From: Spirochaetaceae bacterium | Lineage (GTDB): Bacteria; Spirochaetota; Spirochaetia; Treponematales; Breznakiellaceae | DNA: 19,857 nt | Direction of reading: 5' to 3' | Assembly: GCA_031290855.1 (NCBI GenBank) | Contig: JAISLM010000098.1 | Coordinates: forward strand, 1 to 19,857 | Shown: positions 6,873-14,652 of the stretch, in pieces | Numbering within the stretch: position 1 is the first letter of the stretch | Layout of the letters: each line of letters starts with the position of its first letter | Program-made: the position numbers and the translations under genes | Notes under the pieces: model-generated | Databases searched by the model: none | What the model saw: only the letters and a program-made list of their open reading frames with translations | Told to the model about the DNA's origin: nothing

Positions 6873-8909
6873 ATGAAAATGAAAAATGAAAAGAAGTATC
6901 CGTTTGGAACGTGGATTTGGGCGGCGCTGATTTGCGTTCGGACGCTGGTTTTTGCCTCCTGCGAGCAGGGGGCCGGGGCCGCGCCGAAAGAGATCGGGAC
7001 GGAGGAGGAGGAAGAAGAGGAGGCTGCGCCTCCGCCGGAGCTTAGCGGTATCAGGATCGGCTCCCCGCCGGAAACACTCTACTATGCGCGGGGGCAGAGC
7101 TTTACCGCGGACGGCCTTGAGGTTATAGGGATTTTTGACGACGGTACGGAGGACGAGCTGCCCCCGTCCGCGTACTCCGTGATCCCGCCCGACATGAGCC
7201 TCACCGGGCCTCGGATAGGGCGGGTCGTCTGCGGGGAGTATTCCGCCGACTTCGCCGTTATCGTTAACAACTCCGATTTTGTGCTGCAGAGCATCACGGT
7301 GACGGCTCCGCCCGGCGGGATCGCGCAGTACCTGGGGCAGAGCCTTAACACGGGGGGCCTTACGGTAACGGGCGCTTTTACCGGCGCCGGCGGCGTGGAG
7401 AAAACGCAGCCTATCGCGGCCTTTTCTACCAGCGGCTACGACAGGACGCGGCGGGGGGAGCAGACCGTCACCGTGTCCGTCAACGGCAAGACCGGCAGCT
7501 TCCCCGTGACGGTGAAGGTGCCAAAGGGCGCGGCGGTAAAGGCCGACGTGATCGGTACCGACACCAACCCCGGCAGGGGCCACGACACGGCTTTCATCAA
7601 GGGCCAGGCGCTTTCCCTTGCCCGCGCCCGCATCCGGGCCACGGTAACGGCCAACGGCGTTACGACTATCCTTTACGCCGGGGACGGGATAGCGGACGGC
7701 GAGATCGAGGGCTTCGACCCAGGCACGGCGGGGAAGCAGATGATCACGCTGAAGCTGGACGAGGCGGGCGCGTCTTTCGATGTCTATGTGGCCGGCATAG
7801 AGCCGGAGGTCTACTTCGATCACGGCTTCATGCGGACCAGGGAAGACCCGACCGGGCGGGGCAAGAACGGGGCCGCGTTCCTGGGAGACGGGGCCTTCCA
7901 TACCGTGCCGGGAAAGCCGCTGGCGCTGTCTCCGGCGCGGGTGCTCGTCGGCTACAACGCGGACCACACGGACGCGGGGGCCACGTACGAATGGACTTTC
8001 CCGGCGGGTATCGGCGCGGTGTCAGGCGCCGGCAACGAATTCCTTACGCTGACGCCGCAGGAGGCGGGAAGCTGGGAGGTCTTCGTCAGCGTGACGGGAC
8101 GGAACTATGTTGACGGGCAGACCGTGACGAAGAGCGCTTCCGCCAAGGTGGTCTGCGACCCGCCCGCCCCCTCCCCGTCCAAAATAAACCTGGACCTGCG
8201 AAACTTCTCCCCCGGACAGTTCACCGAGAGCGGCAACGGCTACGGCTGGAGTCTGGGGTCTATAGGCGGCTACTGGACCTGGTCGGTGAAGCATCAGGCC
8301 GGATACGCGATAGGCGGGAACGGCTTTATCTCGATAACGAGCGGAGAGGGCTGGGTGGAGCCGGGCGTCGTCTGGTTCCAGGAGGACAGTAACGGCAACG
8401 GCAAGCCGGATGAGGCCTGGTACGAGCTGGACGCGGGCCGGGGCCCCTACATCAACCGCCTTTATTCGGTCAAGTTCTTCAAGTACGGCGAGGATGTCGA
8501 AGAGATCGGGGGAAACGAGTACGGACAGACGATAAGAGAAATCTACTGGGCGGACGGCAAGGGCAGGACGGGCAGGATCGGCGGCGGCTGGCCCAAAGAC
8601 TGGGGCGTAAACGACACGGGGGACGGCGCCTGGGTTACCTACACGTCCACGATTCTGTGTGACGACAACAAGCGGATACGTATAGACGACTACGATTACA
8701 AAGACCTCGCGGGACCCGGCGGGGTGATAGGCGGCCCCTTCGTTGACCGCGACGAAGGGCCTTTCCCCGTCAACAAGGCGGTGGACGCCGCCGGAAGGCC
8801 CGTCACGCTGACGGGCGTCCGCTTCATCAAGGTTCAGAACGGCATCTTTAGGTACGGCGGCATCTTCGGGGAGGTTTCCACCGAGATAACGGGCCGCGAT
8901 AAGGACTAG
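6873..8909 (+). CDS. Lipoprotein with bacterial Ig-like domains and a C-terminal cell-surface domain
   Basis: 678 residues; GGAGG (6862-6866) precedes the ATG by 6 nt. Signal sequence with lipobox VFASC, Cys30, then an acidic run of seven Glu and a Pro-rich spacer. Residues about 56-132 and 136-216 are Big_3-like Ig folds (ARGQSFTADGLEVIGIFDDG; YLGQSLNTGGLTVTGAF). About 222-308 may be a third, and about 345-430 is PKD-like (ATYEWTFPAG ... WEVFVSVTG). About 435-678 resembles the C-terminal domain of Bacteroides-type PKD cell-surface proteins (EPGVVWFQEDSNGNGKPDEAW, then WADGKGRTG). Its D-S-N-G-N-G-K-P-D-E loop, near residues 505-515, looks like a calcium-binding loop. This is an envelope-anchored protein, probably a binding or scaffold protein; the ligand is unknown. 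First gene of a two-gene operon. Confidence 0.87.
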   Translation: MKMKNEKKYPFGTWIWAALICVRTLVFASCEQGAGAAPKEIGTEEEEEEEAAPPPELSGIRIGSPPETLYYARGQSFTADGLEVIGIFDDGTEDELPPSAYSVIPPDMSLTGPRIGRVVCGEYSADFAVIVNNSDFVLQSITVTAPPGGIAQYLGQSLNTGGLTVTGAFTGAGGVEKTQPIAAFSTSGYDRTRRGEQTVTVSVNGKTGSFPVTVKVPKGAAVKADVIGTDTNPGRGHDTAFIKGQALSLARARIRATVTANGVTTILYAGDGIADGEIEGFDPGTAGKQMITLKLDEAGASFDVYVAGIEPEVYFDHGFMRTREDPTGRGKNGAAFLGDGAFHTVPGKPLALSPARVLVGYNADHTDAGATYEWTFPAGIGAVSGAGNEFLTLTPQEAGSWEVFVSVTGRNYVDGQTVTKSASAKVVCDPPAPSPSKINLDLRNFSPGQFTESGNGYGWSLGSIGGYWTWSVKHQAGYAIGGNGFISITSGEGWVEPGVVWFQEDSNGNGKPDEAWYELDAGRGPYINRLYSVKFFKYGEDVEEIGGNEYGQTIREIYWADGKGRTGRIGGGWPKDWGVNDTGDGAWVTYTSTILCDDNKRIRIDDYDYKDLAGPGGVIGGPFVDRDEGPFPVNKAVDAAGRPVTLTGVRFIKVQNGIFRYGGIFGEVSTEITGRDKD

Positions 8910-8921
8910 GAGGATGTTTCC

Positions 8922-10685
8922 ATGAAAAAGTTGATAAGTTTGATTTTTGCCGGATTGCTGATCGCCGCCTGCGATAATCCGTCCGGCGATTCGACGGCGA
9001 CGAGCGGGGCCGGCATCTCGATCGGCCTGGGTTCAGGCTGGCTTTCGCTCCTGCGGGTGAACGGGGACGAGGTCCTGGACGCGCTGGAGGGGAATAACGT
9101 GATTTGGAAGGACGCCTCGCCCTCCTCGCTCACGCTGCGGGTGGCTCCCGCCGGGGGCTGGACGGAGGTGAGCTGGTTCGTGGACGGCGCGGACGAGCCC
9201 TTTGCAAGCTGGGCGCTCCCGGCGCCGGAGGAGGGGGAGGAGGCCGCCGGGCCGGATGCGCCTGTGCCGCCGCCCGTGACGCTGGAAGCCGCCGCTTTCC
9301 GCGAGACGGCCCACAAGCTCACGTTTACCGGCGTCATGAACGGTACGCCCCATTCGGTCAGCGTCCCGTTTAAGGTGACGGCCGGCCGCGCCGCCGACAT
9401 CGTTTGGACGCAGACGGAAAACGATTCGTCCCTGACGAGCTTTAACTTTGACCTGGACGTTTGGACGGGCTACGGGACGGAGATGGAGGCATGGGAACTG
9501 GGCGCGGTGGAACAGCCCTTCGTGTATTTCGCCGTCCACAAGCGCTTCTCCCAGACTATCACGGCGGGAGGGGCCGGGGCGGCGCTTGTAACGAAGGCGG
9601 AGCCGGGGGAGACTGTGGACGGCTCCGTGGCAAGCGACACGCTGGACGTGTTCACTGTGGACACGGGGGACATCCTGTTTGAGGGCGGGCGGCGGAACTT
9701 CACGCTCACCGTGGCGGAGGCGGGGAGGGGCGTGCCCAAGACCGTGTCGGTGAGCCTTGTCGTAAGGCCCCGGCCCACAGGTATAGCCGTTTTCTTTGTA
9801 GAAGACGGGCGGCTCAGGCGGCTTGACCCCGACAACGCGAAAGACTACGCCAACCATTACTACGCCGGGCACAAGGAGGGGGGCTTCCCCGACGGGAGCA
9901 TCGACTTTGCCGCTGTTACGGAACTTAAAACGGCCCTGGACTGGCTAAACCTCTATGCGAAGGGCGGAAGCGAGGGGGCCTGGTCGGAGTACCTTGTCCG
10001 CGTGGAAAAGGACGAAGTCCTGCCGAAGACTTCCGTGCACTGCTACGGGCCCAGTAAGCTTCCCACAATAGACGCCGACTACGTGAAGATACGGATCAGG
10101 GGCTACGGGGAGGAACGGACTATCACCCACGATGTAGAGAATGATACGCCGCTTTATTTTGTAAAGCCGGACAGTTCTGACGATTTTGACAGAATTATTG
10201 CAATGGGAGACGGCTTCCTCAATGTGGGGCTGGGTACCGGCCAAGCCGCTTCAAACGGCCTTAACCACATAGCCCTCTACCTGGAGGATAAGATCACGGT
10301 AGACGCGGCGGGCGGGACCGACCTGAATTTCCCCGGCTTGGGTCCAAATATCCGCGACATTATCAGCGTTGGCAAGAACGGTATCTTTGTTATGGAAGAG
10401 GGCTCGCGGCTCACGAACTATGTCCAGGGCGGCTCCTACACCGGTGTTTCCGTTTCGGCAAGCTGCGCCGTTATGGTGTACGCGGAGGGCCGCTTCGAGA
10501 TGAACGGCGGCGAAATAACTAACATAAAAAGCGGCCCCAACGTCATCTGCCTTGACAACAGTAACGCTATATTCGTCTACAGGGCCGGCGCCATCAGCGG
10601 TAACGACAGCAACCTTGTCGGCACAAGGACCGCTAGCCCCAGTTTACGCCCCTACTACCACCAGTTCTTTAGACCGGCAGAATGA
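8922..10685 (+). CDS. Lipoprotein with Ig-like repeat and C-terminal beta-helix segment
   Basis: 587 residues. AGGAGG (8908-8913) overlaps the stop of the previous gene and lies 8 nt from the ATG; the intergenic gap is 12 nt, so the two are cotranscribed. Signal peptide with lipobox LIAAC, Cys17. Residues about 66-155 (GGWTEVSWFVDG ... FKVTAG) are the same domain as in the protein at 4303-6369, interrupted by an acidic, Pro-rich loop. About 300-430 contains a segment I do not recognise (AVTELKTALDWLNLYAKGG, then VKIRIRGYG). About 440-575 is beta-helix-like (ALYLEDKITVDAAG, FVMEEGSRLTNY, FEMNGGEI, ISGN), akin to the repeats of the minus-strand protein at 539-3208. It ends abruptly in the helix, with no capping domain evident. 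A strong terminator follows. Confidence 0.87.
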   Translation: MKKLISLIFAGLLIAACDNPSGDSTATSGAGISIGLGSGWLSLLRVNGDEVLDALEGNNVIWKDASPSSLTLRVAPAGGWTEVSWFVDGADEPFASWALPAPEEGEEAAGPDAPVPPPVTLEAAAFRETAHKLTFTGVMNGTPHSVSVPFKVTAGRAADIVWTQTENDSSLTSFNFDLDVWTGYGTEMEAWELGAVEQPFVYFAVHKRFSQTITAGGAGAALVTKAEPGETVDGSVASDTLDVFTVDTGDILFEGGRRNFTLTVAEAGRGVPKTVSVSLVVRPRPTGIAVFFVEDGRLRRLDPDNAKDYANHYYAGHKEGGFPDGSIDFAAVTELKTALDWLNLYAKGGSEGAWSEYLVRVEKDEVLPKTSVHCYGPSKLPTIDADYVKIRIRGYGEERTITHDVENDTPLYFVKPDSSDDFDRIIAMGDGFLNVGLGTGQAASNGLNHIALYLEDKITVDAAGGTDLNFPGLGPNIRDIISVGKNGIFVMEEGSRLTNYVQGGSYTGVSVSASCAVMVYAEGRFEMNGGEITNIKSGPNVICLDNSNAIFVYRAGAISGNDSNLVGTRTASPSLRPYYHQFFRPAE

Positions 10686-10695
10686 CGCGGCACGA

Positions 10696-10750
10696 GCCGC
10701 AACGCGCAAAGCGCGTTGCGGCCTTCGGGGCGCGCCCCGCCCTTTTTTTT
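10696..10750 (+). terminator. Strong rho-independent terminator of the lipoprotein operon
   Basis: GCCGCAACGCGC, loop AAA, GCGCGTTGCGGC is a perfect 12-bp stem (10696-10722). A second palindrome GGGGCGCGCCCC (10727-10738) is followed almost at once by eight T (10743-10750). It begins 10 nt after the stop at 10685. Confidence 0.85.
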
Positions 10751-10950
10751 AATTCGCATTGATGTCTGCCTCCCGCCCTTCAGGGCGGGGAGCTTCGTTT
10801 ATGAGTTTGCGTGGTTCCCGGTTAAATTCCCTTGATTCGGCGCCGGGCGCCTTTGCGTTACCGGCCCTTGCCACCCGCTATGGGGTCTGACCCCGGCCCT
10901 ATATATAGCGTGGTCTGGATATGACGGCACTATTGCTTTACGGCCTAGTC
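10751..10950. other. Intergenic region between converging transcripts
   Basis: No gene is seen. A hairpin CTCCCGCCC ... GGGCGGGGAG (10770-10792) is of the type that flanks IS200/IS605 elements, but no tnpA or tnpB is nearby. The right pair of inverted modules (10835-10916) sits between the hairpin and the stop codon of the PHP gene. Confidence 0.5.
10835..10916. repeat. Right pair of inverted modules (28 bp + 35 bp)
   Basis: 10835-10862 (ATTCGGCGCCGGGCGCC ... GCGTTACC) and 10882-10916 (GGGGTCTGACCCC ... GTGGTCT) are reverse complements of 312-339 and 361-395, with 25/28 and 33/35 matches. The gap between modules is 19 nt here and 21 nt on the left. Confidence 0.8.
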
Positions 10951-11826
10951 TTAATCGGCGGCCAGACCCGCCCTGGCCAAAAACGAGTCGTCTATCGGCA
11001 GTCCTCCGCCCGTGTAGCCCAGGCGGCGGCCCGGGCGTTTTTCACCGTGAAAATCACTGCCTGCCGTAACGCGGAGTCCCAGCGTGCCGGCAAGAGCCTC
11101 CAGCCGCCGGCAGACCCGTTCCGTAGCCACAGGGTGCCATGCCTCTACCCCGTCCAGCCCCTGCTCCTTTAACCCGGCAAGTATCACAGGAAGCCTGCCC
11201 CACGAAACGTACAGCGTCGTCGGGTGGGCAAGCACGGCAAGGCCGCCCGATTCGTGTATCGCGTCGGCGGCCCGCCGGAAATCGGCGCCGGTCTTCTGTA
11301 TGTAAAACGGCTTTCCCTTGCCCAAAAAGCCGTCAAAAGCTGCCTGCATACTCCGCGCCTTGCCCAGCTTGATAAGGTACTGCGCGAAGTGCGGCCTACC
11401 GACGCAGCCGCCGCCCGCCATACCGCAGAGTTCCCTGTAATCCGCGTCTACGCCGGCTTCGTTCATCTTGTCGATCATCAGCAGGTTGCGACGTTTCCGT
11501 TCCATCTTGATCTCCGCCATCAAACCGGTAAATGCCGGTGACGGCGCCTTAAGTCCAAGCCCCAGCAGGTGGAATTCACGGGACGAGCGCACAATGCCGG
11601 CCTTCGCGTCCGCGGCGTCGTACTGCCAGTTAATGTCGATCTCCGTGCCGGGGATAAGGCTGATGCCGAGCCGAGTCGCCTCCGATTCCGCTTCGGGAAT
11701 ACCGTCTATCGTGTCATGGTCGGTAAGCGCGATCGTGCTTACGCCCGCCGCGTGCGCGGCGCGTACCAGTTCCGCCGGACTCAGATTGCCGTCGGACGCG
11801 CTGGAATGGGTATGAAGGTCTATCAT
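10951..11826 (-). CDS. PHP-domain phosphoesterase (TrpH/YciV-like)
   Basis: 291 residues from the ATG at 11826. This start is chosen because it overlaps the upstream stop as ATGA and gives the family N-terminus MIDLHTHSSASDG. The open frame continues 15 codons upstream, but those lie inside the preceding gene. Metal-site motifs are visible: HTH near 5-7, D12, TDHDT near 50, GTEID, LAHP, and GSDFHG near the C-terminus. In the TrpH/YciV/RNase AM branch these proteins hydrolyse 3',5'-nucleoside bisphosphates and trim RNA 5' ends; the length and the insertion after GTEID fit that branch. The substrate is inferred from family membership only. Third gene of the groL operon, translationally coupled to the zinc-ribbon gene. 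No convincing terminator follows on this strand. Confidence 0.88.
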   Translation of the reverse strand: MIDLHTHSSASDGNLSPAELVRAAHAAGVSTIALTDHDTIDGIPEAESEATRLGISLIPGTEIDINWQYDAADAKAGIVRSSREFHLLGLGLKAPSPAFTGLMAEIKMERKRRNLLMIDKMNEAGVDADYRELCGMAGGGCVGRPHFAQYLIKLGKARSMQAAFDGFLGKGKPFYIQKTGADFRRAADAIHESGGLAVLAHPTTLYVSWGRLPVILAGLKEQGLDGVEAWHPVATERVCRRLEALAGTLGLRVTAGSDFHGEKRPGRRLGYTGGGLPIDDSFLARAGLAAD

Positions 11827-12272
11827 CGCAGTTTTTTCATCTTCTTGCCGCGTTTTCCGCCGCTTATGCAATGTACGCAGCCCTGCACCAGAACTTCCGG
11901 CTTTACCGGATTATCCCGGATGCGGGCCACAAGGTATTGGCCGGCGGAAAGTTCAGCCCCGCAGACGGGGCAGAGCCGCCGTCTTTCCCCGTCCAGGCAG
12001 TACCTGCATCCTGAAATATGTAAAAGCCTGTCGGCCCGCCCGCTCGGCGGAAAAATTTTTGATTTAACATTATCGCCCTGCCCAACCCGCGCGGCGCAGA
12101 CGGGGCATGTGCGGGCGTCTCCCCGTTTGCCTTCGGGAACAGCCGCAAACTCGTTTCCGTCGGACGCCGTACCTGGATCGCCTGTGCCGTGCCCCGGAAA
12201 AAACGAAAGGTATATAAATAAAAAAATCGCGGTCAAAAAAGCAATGACCGCGATTCCAAGCAGAACGTCCAG
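11823..12272 (-). CDS. Small membrane-anchored protein with two zinc ribbons
   Basis: The protein has four CxxC knuckles in two pairs: CPVC...CRYC and CPVC...CVHC, each about 35 residues apart, so two tandem treble-clef or ribbon-type zinc sites, probably an internal duplication. The start is uncertain. The only ordinary start codon in frame is TTG at 12236, but this cuts through a hydrophobic helix (LLGIAVIAFLTAIFLFIYLSFF) whose coding sequence begins right after the groL stop. I give CTG 12272, which keeps the whole helix; the product would be 149 residues. The frame is the same as groL with only its TAA between. No ribosome binding site is obvious, so reinitiation after groL is likely. Its last 4 bases overlap the PHP gene. 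Function is unknown; redox or protein-folding quality control would fit the neighbour but is a guess. Confidence 0.75.
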   Translation of the reverse strand: MDVLLGIAVIAFLTAIFLFIYLSFFPGHGTGDPGTASDGNEFAAVPEGKRGDARTCPVCAARVGQGDNVKSKIFPPSGRADRLLHISGCRYCLDGERRRLCPVCGAELSAGQYLVARIRDNPVKPEVLVQGCVHCISGGKRGKKMKKLR

Positions 12273-12275
12273 GGC

Positions 12276-13919
12276 TTAGTAATCCATACCGCCCATACCG
12301 CCCATACCGCCGCCAGGCATCGCCGGCGCTTCCTTCTTTTCGGTGATGTCGGTTATCACACATTCGGTGATCAGGAGAAGGCTCGCGATTGAAGCGGCGT
12401 TTTGCAGCGCCGAGCGGGTAACCTTCGTCGGGTCGGAGATACCGGCCTTCATCATGTCAACCCATTCGCCCTTCGCCGCGTCGAACCCGACGCCGGACTT
12501 CTCGTGCTTCGCCTTGTCCGCGATTATCCCCGCGTCAAGACCCGCGTTTTCCGCTATCTGGCGGATAGGCTCCTCCAGCGCGCGCTTTACGATCTGGAAG
12601 CCCACGCCTTCGTCCCGCGTATATTTGGTCAGATCGGCCTTCTCCAACGCCGGTATCGCCTGAATCAGCGCAATCCCGCCGCCGGGAACGATGCCCTCCT
12701 CTATCGCGGCGCGTGTCGCGGAAAGCGCGTCCTCTACGCGGTGCTTCTTCTCCTTAAGCTCGACCTCGGTCGCCGCGCCCACGTTGATAACCGCGACGCC
12801 GCCCGCCAATTTGGCAAGCCGTTCCTGCAACTTCTCGCGGTCATAGTCCGAAGTGGTGTCCGCTATCTGCGCCTTTATCTGGGCTATCCTGTCCTTGATA
12901 TCCTTTTCTTTGCCGGCGCCGTTGATGATCGTCGTGTTTTCCTTGTCAACTTTGATCGTTTTAGCCCTGCCAAGCTGTGAAAGGTCGGTATTCTCAAGTT
13001 TTAGGCCAAGTTCTTCGGTGACAACGGTGCCGCCGGTAAGTATCGCGATATCCTCAAGCATCGCCTTGCGCCTGTCGCCGAATCCTGGCGCCTTAACCGC
13101 GCAGGCCCGCAATGTTCCGCGCAGGCTGTTCAGCACGAGCGTGGAAAGCGCCTCCCCGTCCACGTCTTCCGCGATGATAAGAAGCGGCTTGCCGCTCTGC
13201 ACGATCTTTTCGAGCAGGGGCAGCATATCCTTCATCGAGGAAACCTTCTTGTCGTGGATCAGGATATAAGCGTCCTCGTACACGCTGGTCATCGTATCGC
13301 GGTCGGTAACAAAGTACGCCGAAATATAGCCGCGATCAAACTGCATACCTTCGACAAACTCAATACTTGTCTCCATCGTCTTCGACTCTTCTACGGTGAT
13401 TACGCCGTCTTTCCCGACCTTTTCCATAGCGTCCGCGATAGTCTTTCCGATCTCCGTATCGTTGTTCGCGGAAATCGAGGCGACATTGGAAATCTCTTCC
13501 TTGTCCTTGATCTCTTTAGAATTCTTCTTGATCTCTTCCACGGCTATTTCGACAGCTTTATCGATCCCGCGTTTCAGCTCTATCGGCGTCATCCCCGCCG
13601 AAACCGATTCCAAACCCTTCTTTACAAGCGCATACGCCAAAACTGTAGCGGTTGTAGTTCCATCACCGGCCACATCGTTGGTCTTTGTAGCCACTTCCTT
13701 AAGCAACTGTGCGCCCATATTCTCGTATGGATCCGCCAGTTCCACTTCCTTGGCGACGGAAACGCCGTCTTTTGTTACGGTGGGCGCGCCGAATTTTTTA
13801 TCCAAAAGAACGTTTCGTCCTTTGGGCCCCAGCGTAACTTTAACCGCACGGGAAATCTGCTCGACACCCGCCAACAGCTTTCGGCGCCCTTCTTCGTTGA
13901 ACAACAACTGTTTTGCCAT
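12276..13919 (-). CDS. groL: Chaperonin GroEL (Hsp60)
   Basis: 547 residues, the normal length. ATG 13919 gives MAKQLLFNEEGRRKLLAGV, with GAGGAG 8 nt upstream on the minus strand; the 22 extra codons upstream are not coding. Diagnostic features: LGPKGRN near 30-36, KDGVSVAKE near 50-58, the ATP-binding NDVAGDGTTTATVLA near 80-94, EGIVPGGGIAL near 405-415, and the GGMGGMGGMDY tail. It forms the double-ring ATP-driven folding chamber in the cytoplasm with GroES, whose gene is not in the window; in treponemes such as T. pallidum the two are also unlinked. It heads a three-gene operon with the zinc-ribbon and PHP genes. I saw no CIRCE element upstream, so HrcA control is not supported by this sequence. 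Confidence 0.98.
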   Translation of the reverse strand: MAKQLLFNEEGRRKLLAGVEQISRAVKVTLGPKGRNVLLDKKFGAPTVTKDGVSVAKEVELADPYENMGAQLLKEVATKTNDVAGDGTTTATVLAYALVKKGLESVSAGMTPIELKRGIDKAVEIAVEEIKKNSKEIKDKEEISNVASISANNDTEIGKTIADAMEKVGKDGVITVEESKTMETSIEFVEGMQFDRGYISAYFVTDRDTMTSVYEDAYILIHDKKVSSMKDMLPLLEKIVQSGKPLLIIAEDVDGEALSTLVLNSLRGTLRACAVKAPGFGDRRKAMLEDIAILTGGTVVTEELGLKLENTDLSQLGRAKTIKVDKENTTIINGAGKEKDIKDRIAQIKAQIADTTSDYDREKLQERLAKLAGGVAVINVGAATEVELKEKKHRVEDALSATRAAIEEGIVPGGGIALIQAIPALEKADLTKYTRDEGVGFQIVKRALEEPIRQIAENAGLDAGIIADKAKHEKSGVGFDAAKGEWVDMMKAGISDPTKVTRSALQNAASIASLLLITECVITDITEKKEAPAMPGGGMGGMGGMDY

Positions 13920-14000
13920 ATTTTTTACTCCTCTTCTTTGAACCCTGCCCCCGCCTTCAACAGGACAGTTTCTGACGCGGGACACGGTTTACCTGTTTTG

Positions 14001-14006
14001 ATTATA
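14001..14006 (-). promoter_or_regulatory. Possible groL promoter -10 element
   Basis: On the minus strand, GGTATATAATC contains TATAAT at 14006-14001, 82 nt before the groL ATG. The hexamer 17 nt upstream is TATAAA, a poor -35. A good TTGACT (14061-14056) also exists but has only weak -10 partners at 17-20 nt. One or both may be used; the evidence is sequence resemblance alone. Confidence 0.35.
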
Positions 14007-14096
14007 TACCGCCAGACGACGGCTTTATAAATACAATGCCCACTTTTAAAAAAAAAGTCAAGCGCCCGGCCGCTTTATGTTAACGACCAGTATAAA

Positions 14097-14128
14097 TGGC
14101 ACCTATTTGCGTTCAATAGAAATGCCAC
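14097..14128. mobile_element. Possible insertion-sequence end (remnant)
   Basis: TGGCACCTATTTGCGTTCAA and the following TAGAAATGCCA resemble, from memory, the terminal repeat of ISNCY/IS481-like elements (read on the minus strand as TGGCATTTCTATTGAACGC). It lies 18 bases beyond the 3' end of the decayed transposase, where an element end is expected. No matching opposite end was found on the far side, so the element is incomplete. Confidence 0.35.
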
Positions 14129-14145
14129 ATCAGGCGGCGTTTGAC

Positions 14146-14652
14146 TTAAGGCGGTTTGGCCTCCATGGTTTTTAGCGGTTTTCCGTTCCAGCGGATGCTT
14201 GTCGTTCCATCCAATTTTTTCAGTACCGTAACCTGCTTTGCAGGCCGCGGGGGTTCCGGTTCTCTTTCACAATTTGAAACAGCCGCTTTTCGAGCCGCAC
14301 TATGCAGTCGTTGGATACCGTCCGCTCATACTCAAAGCACAGGATGTCCGCCAGATCCACCCCGAAAATCGCCGCATGCGCGTCATCCTCCGCTGCGGGA
14401 GGACGGGTAAACCGTTTGTTCATCTTAGGCAGGCAGCTTTTCCGCGGAAACGTGTTTGCCTCCGCAATGGCCGGGATACCGGCCAGGCGCGGCTCGGCGG
14501 ACGGTATCCCGGCACCAGCCGGTCCTGCTCCGCTCCGCGGTTCCGTCCTGCCCGCCCTTTGGCCCGGGGGCTGTTCGCCGCGATAACTTACACCCCCAAC
14601 TTCTAACAGGCCGGAGCTTAAACGCCTCGCTGTATCGTACCGCCCCGCCCAT
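14146..14652 (-). pseudogene. Decayed transposase remnant (ISNCY-like C-terminal part)
   Basis: On the minus strand an ATG (14652) with GGAGGTG upstream begins MGGAVRYSEAFKL, which resembles the N-terminus of IS3-type OrfA helix-turn-helix proteins. After frame changes, another frame reads LPKMNKRFTRPPAAEDDAHA, then DLADILCFEYERTVSND and RLEKRLFQIVKE, the pattern of the C-terminal region of ISNCY-family integrase-type transposases. A further shift near 14260 gives PAKQVTVLKKLDGTTSIRW and NGKPLK, the usual family tail, ending at TAA 14146-14148. At least two or three frameshifts are needed and most of the catalytic domain is missing, so it cannot be functional. The N-terminal IS3-like part may belong to a second element fused by deletion. 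Confidence 0.6.

Noticed and set aside
6747..7967. 406-residue minus-strand ORF
   Set aside because: It lies wholly antisense to the lipoprotein gene at 6873-8909, which has a signal sequence, lipobox and domains. The antisense product is Arg/Pro/Gly-rich with no motifs, as expected from GC-rich codon positions.
9033..9872. 279-residue minus-strand ORF
   Set aside because: Antisense shadow of the lipoprotein gene 8922-10685; low-complexity Arg/His/Pro product.
10770..10792. IS200/IS605 insertion
   Set aside because: The hairpin is of the right type, but there is no tnpA or tnpB coding sequence or remnant around it.
13254..14030. 258-residue plus-strand ORF opposite groL
   Set aside because: Complement of a clear GroEL coding sequence; long antisense frames over groL are common.
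13920..14100. CIRCE operator upstream of groL
   Set aside because: I looked for TTAGCACTC-N9-GAGTGCTAA on both strands and saw no match, even a loose one.
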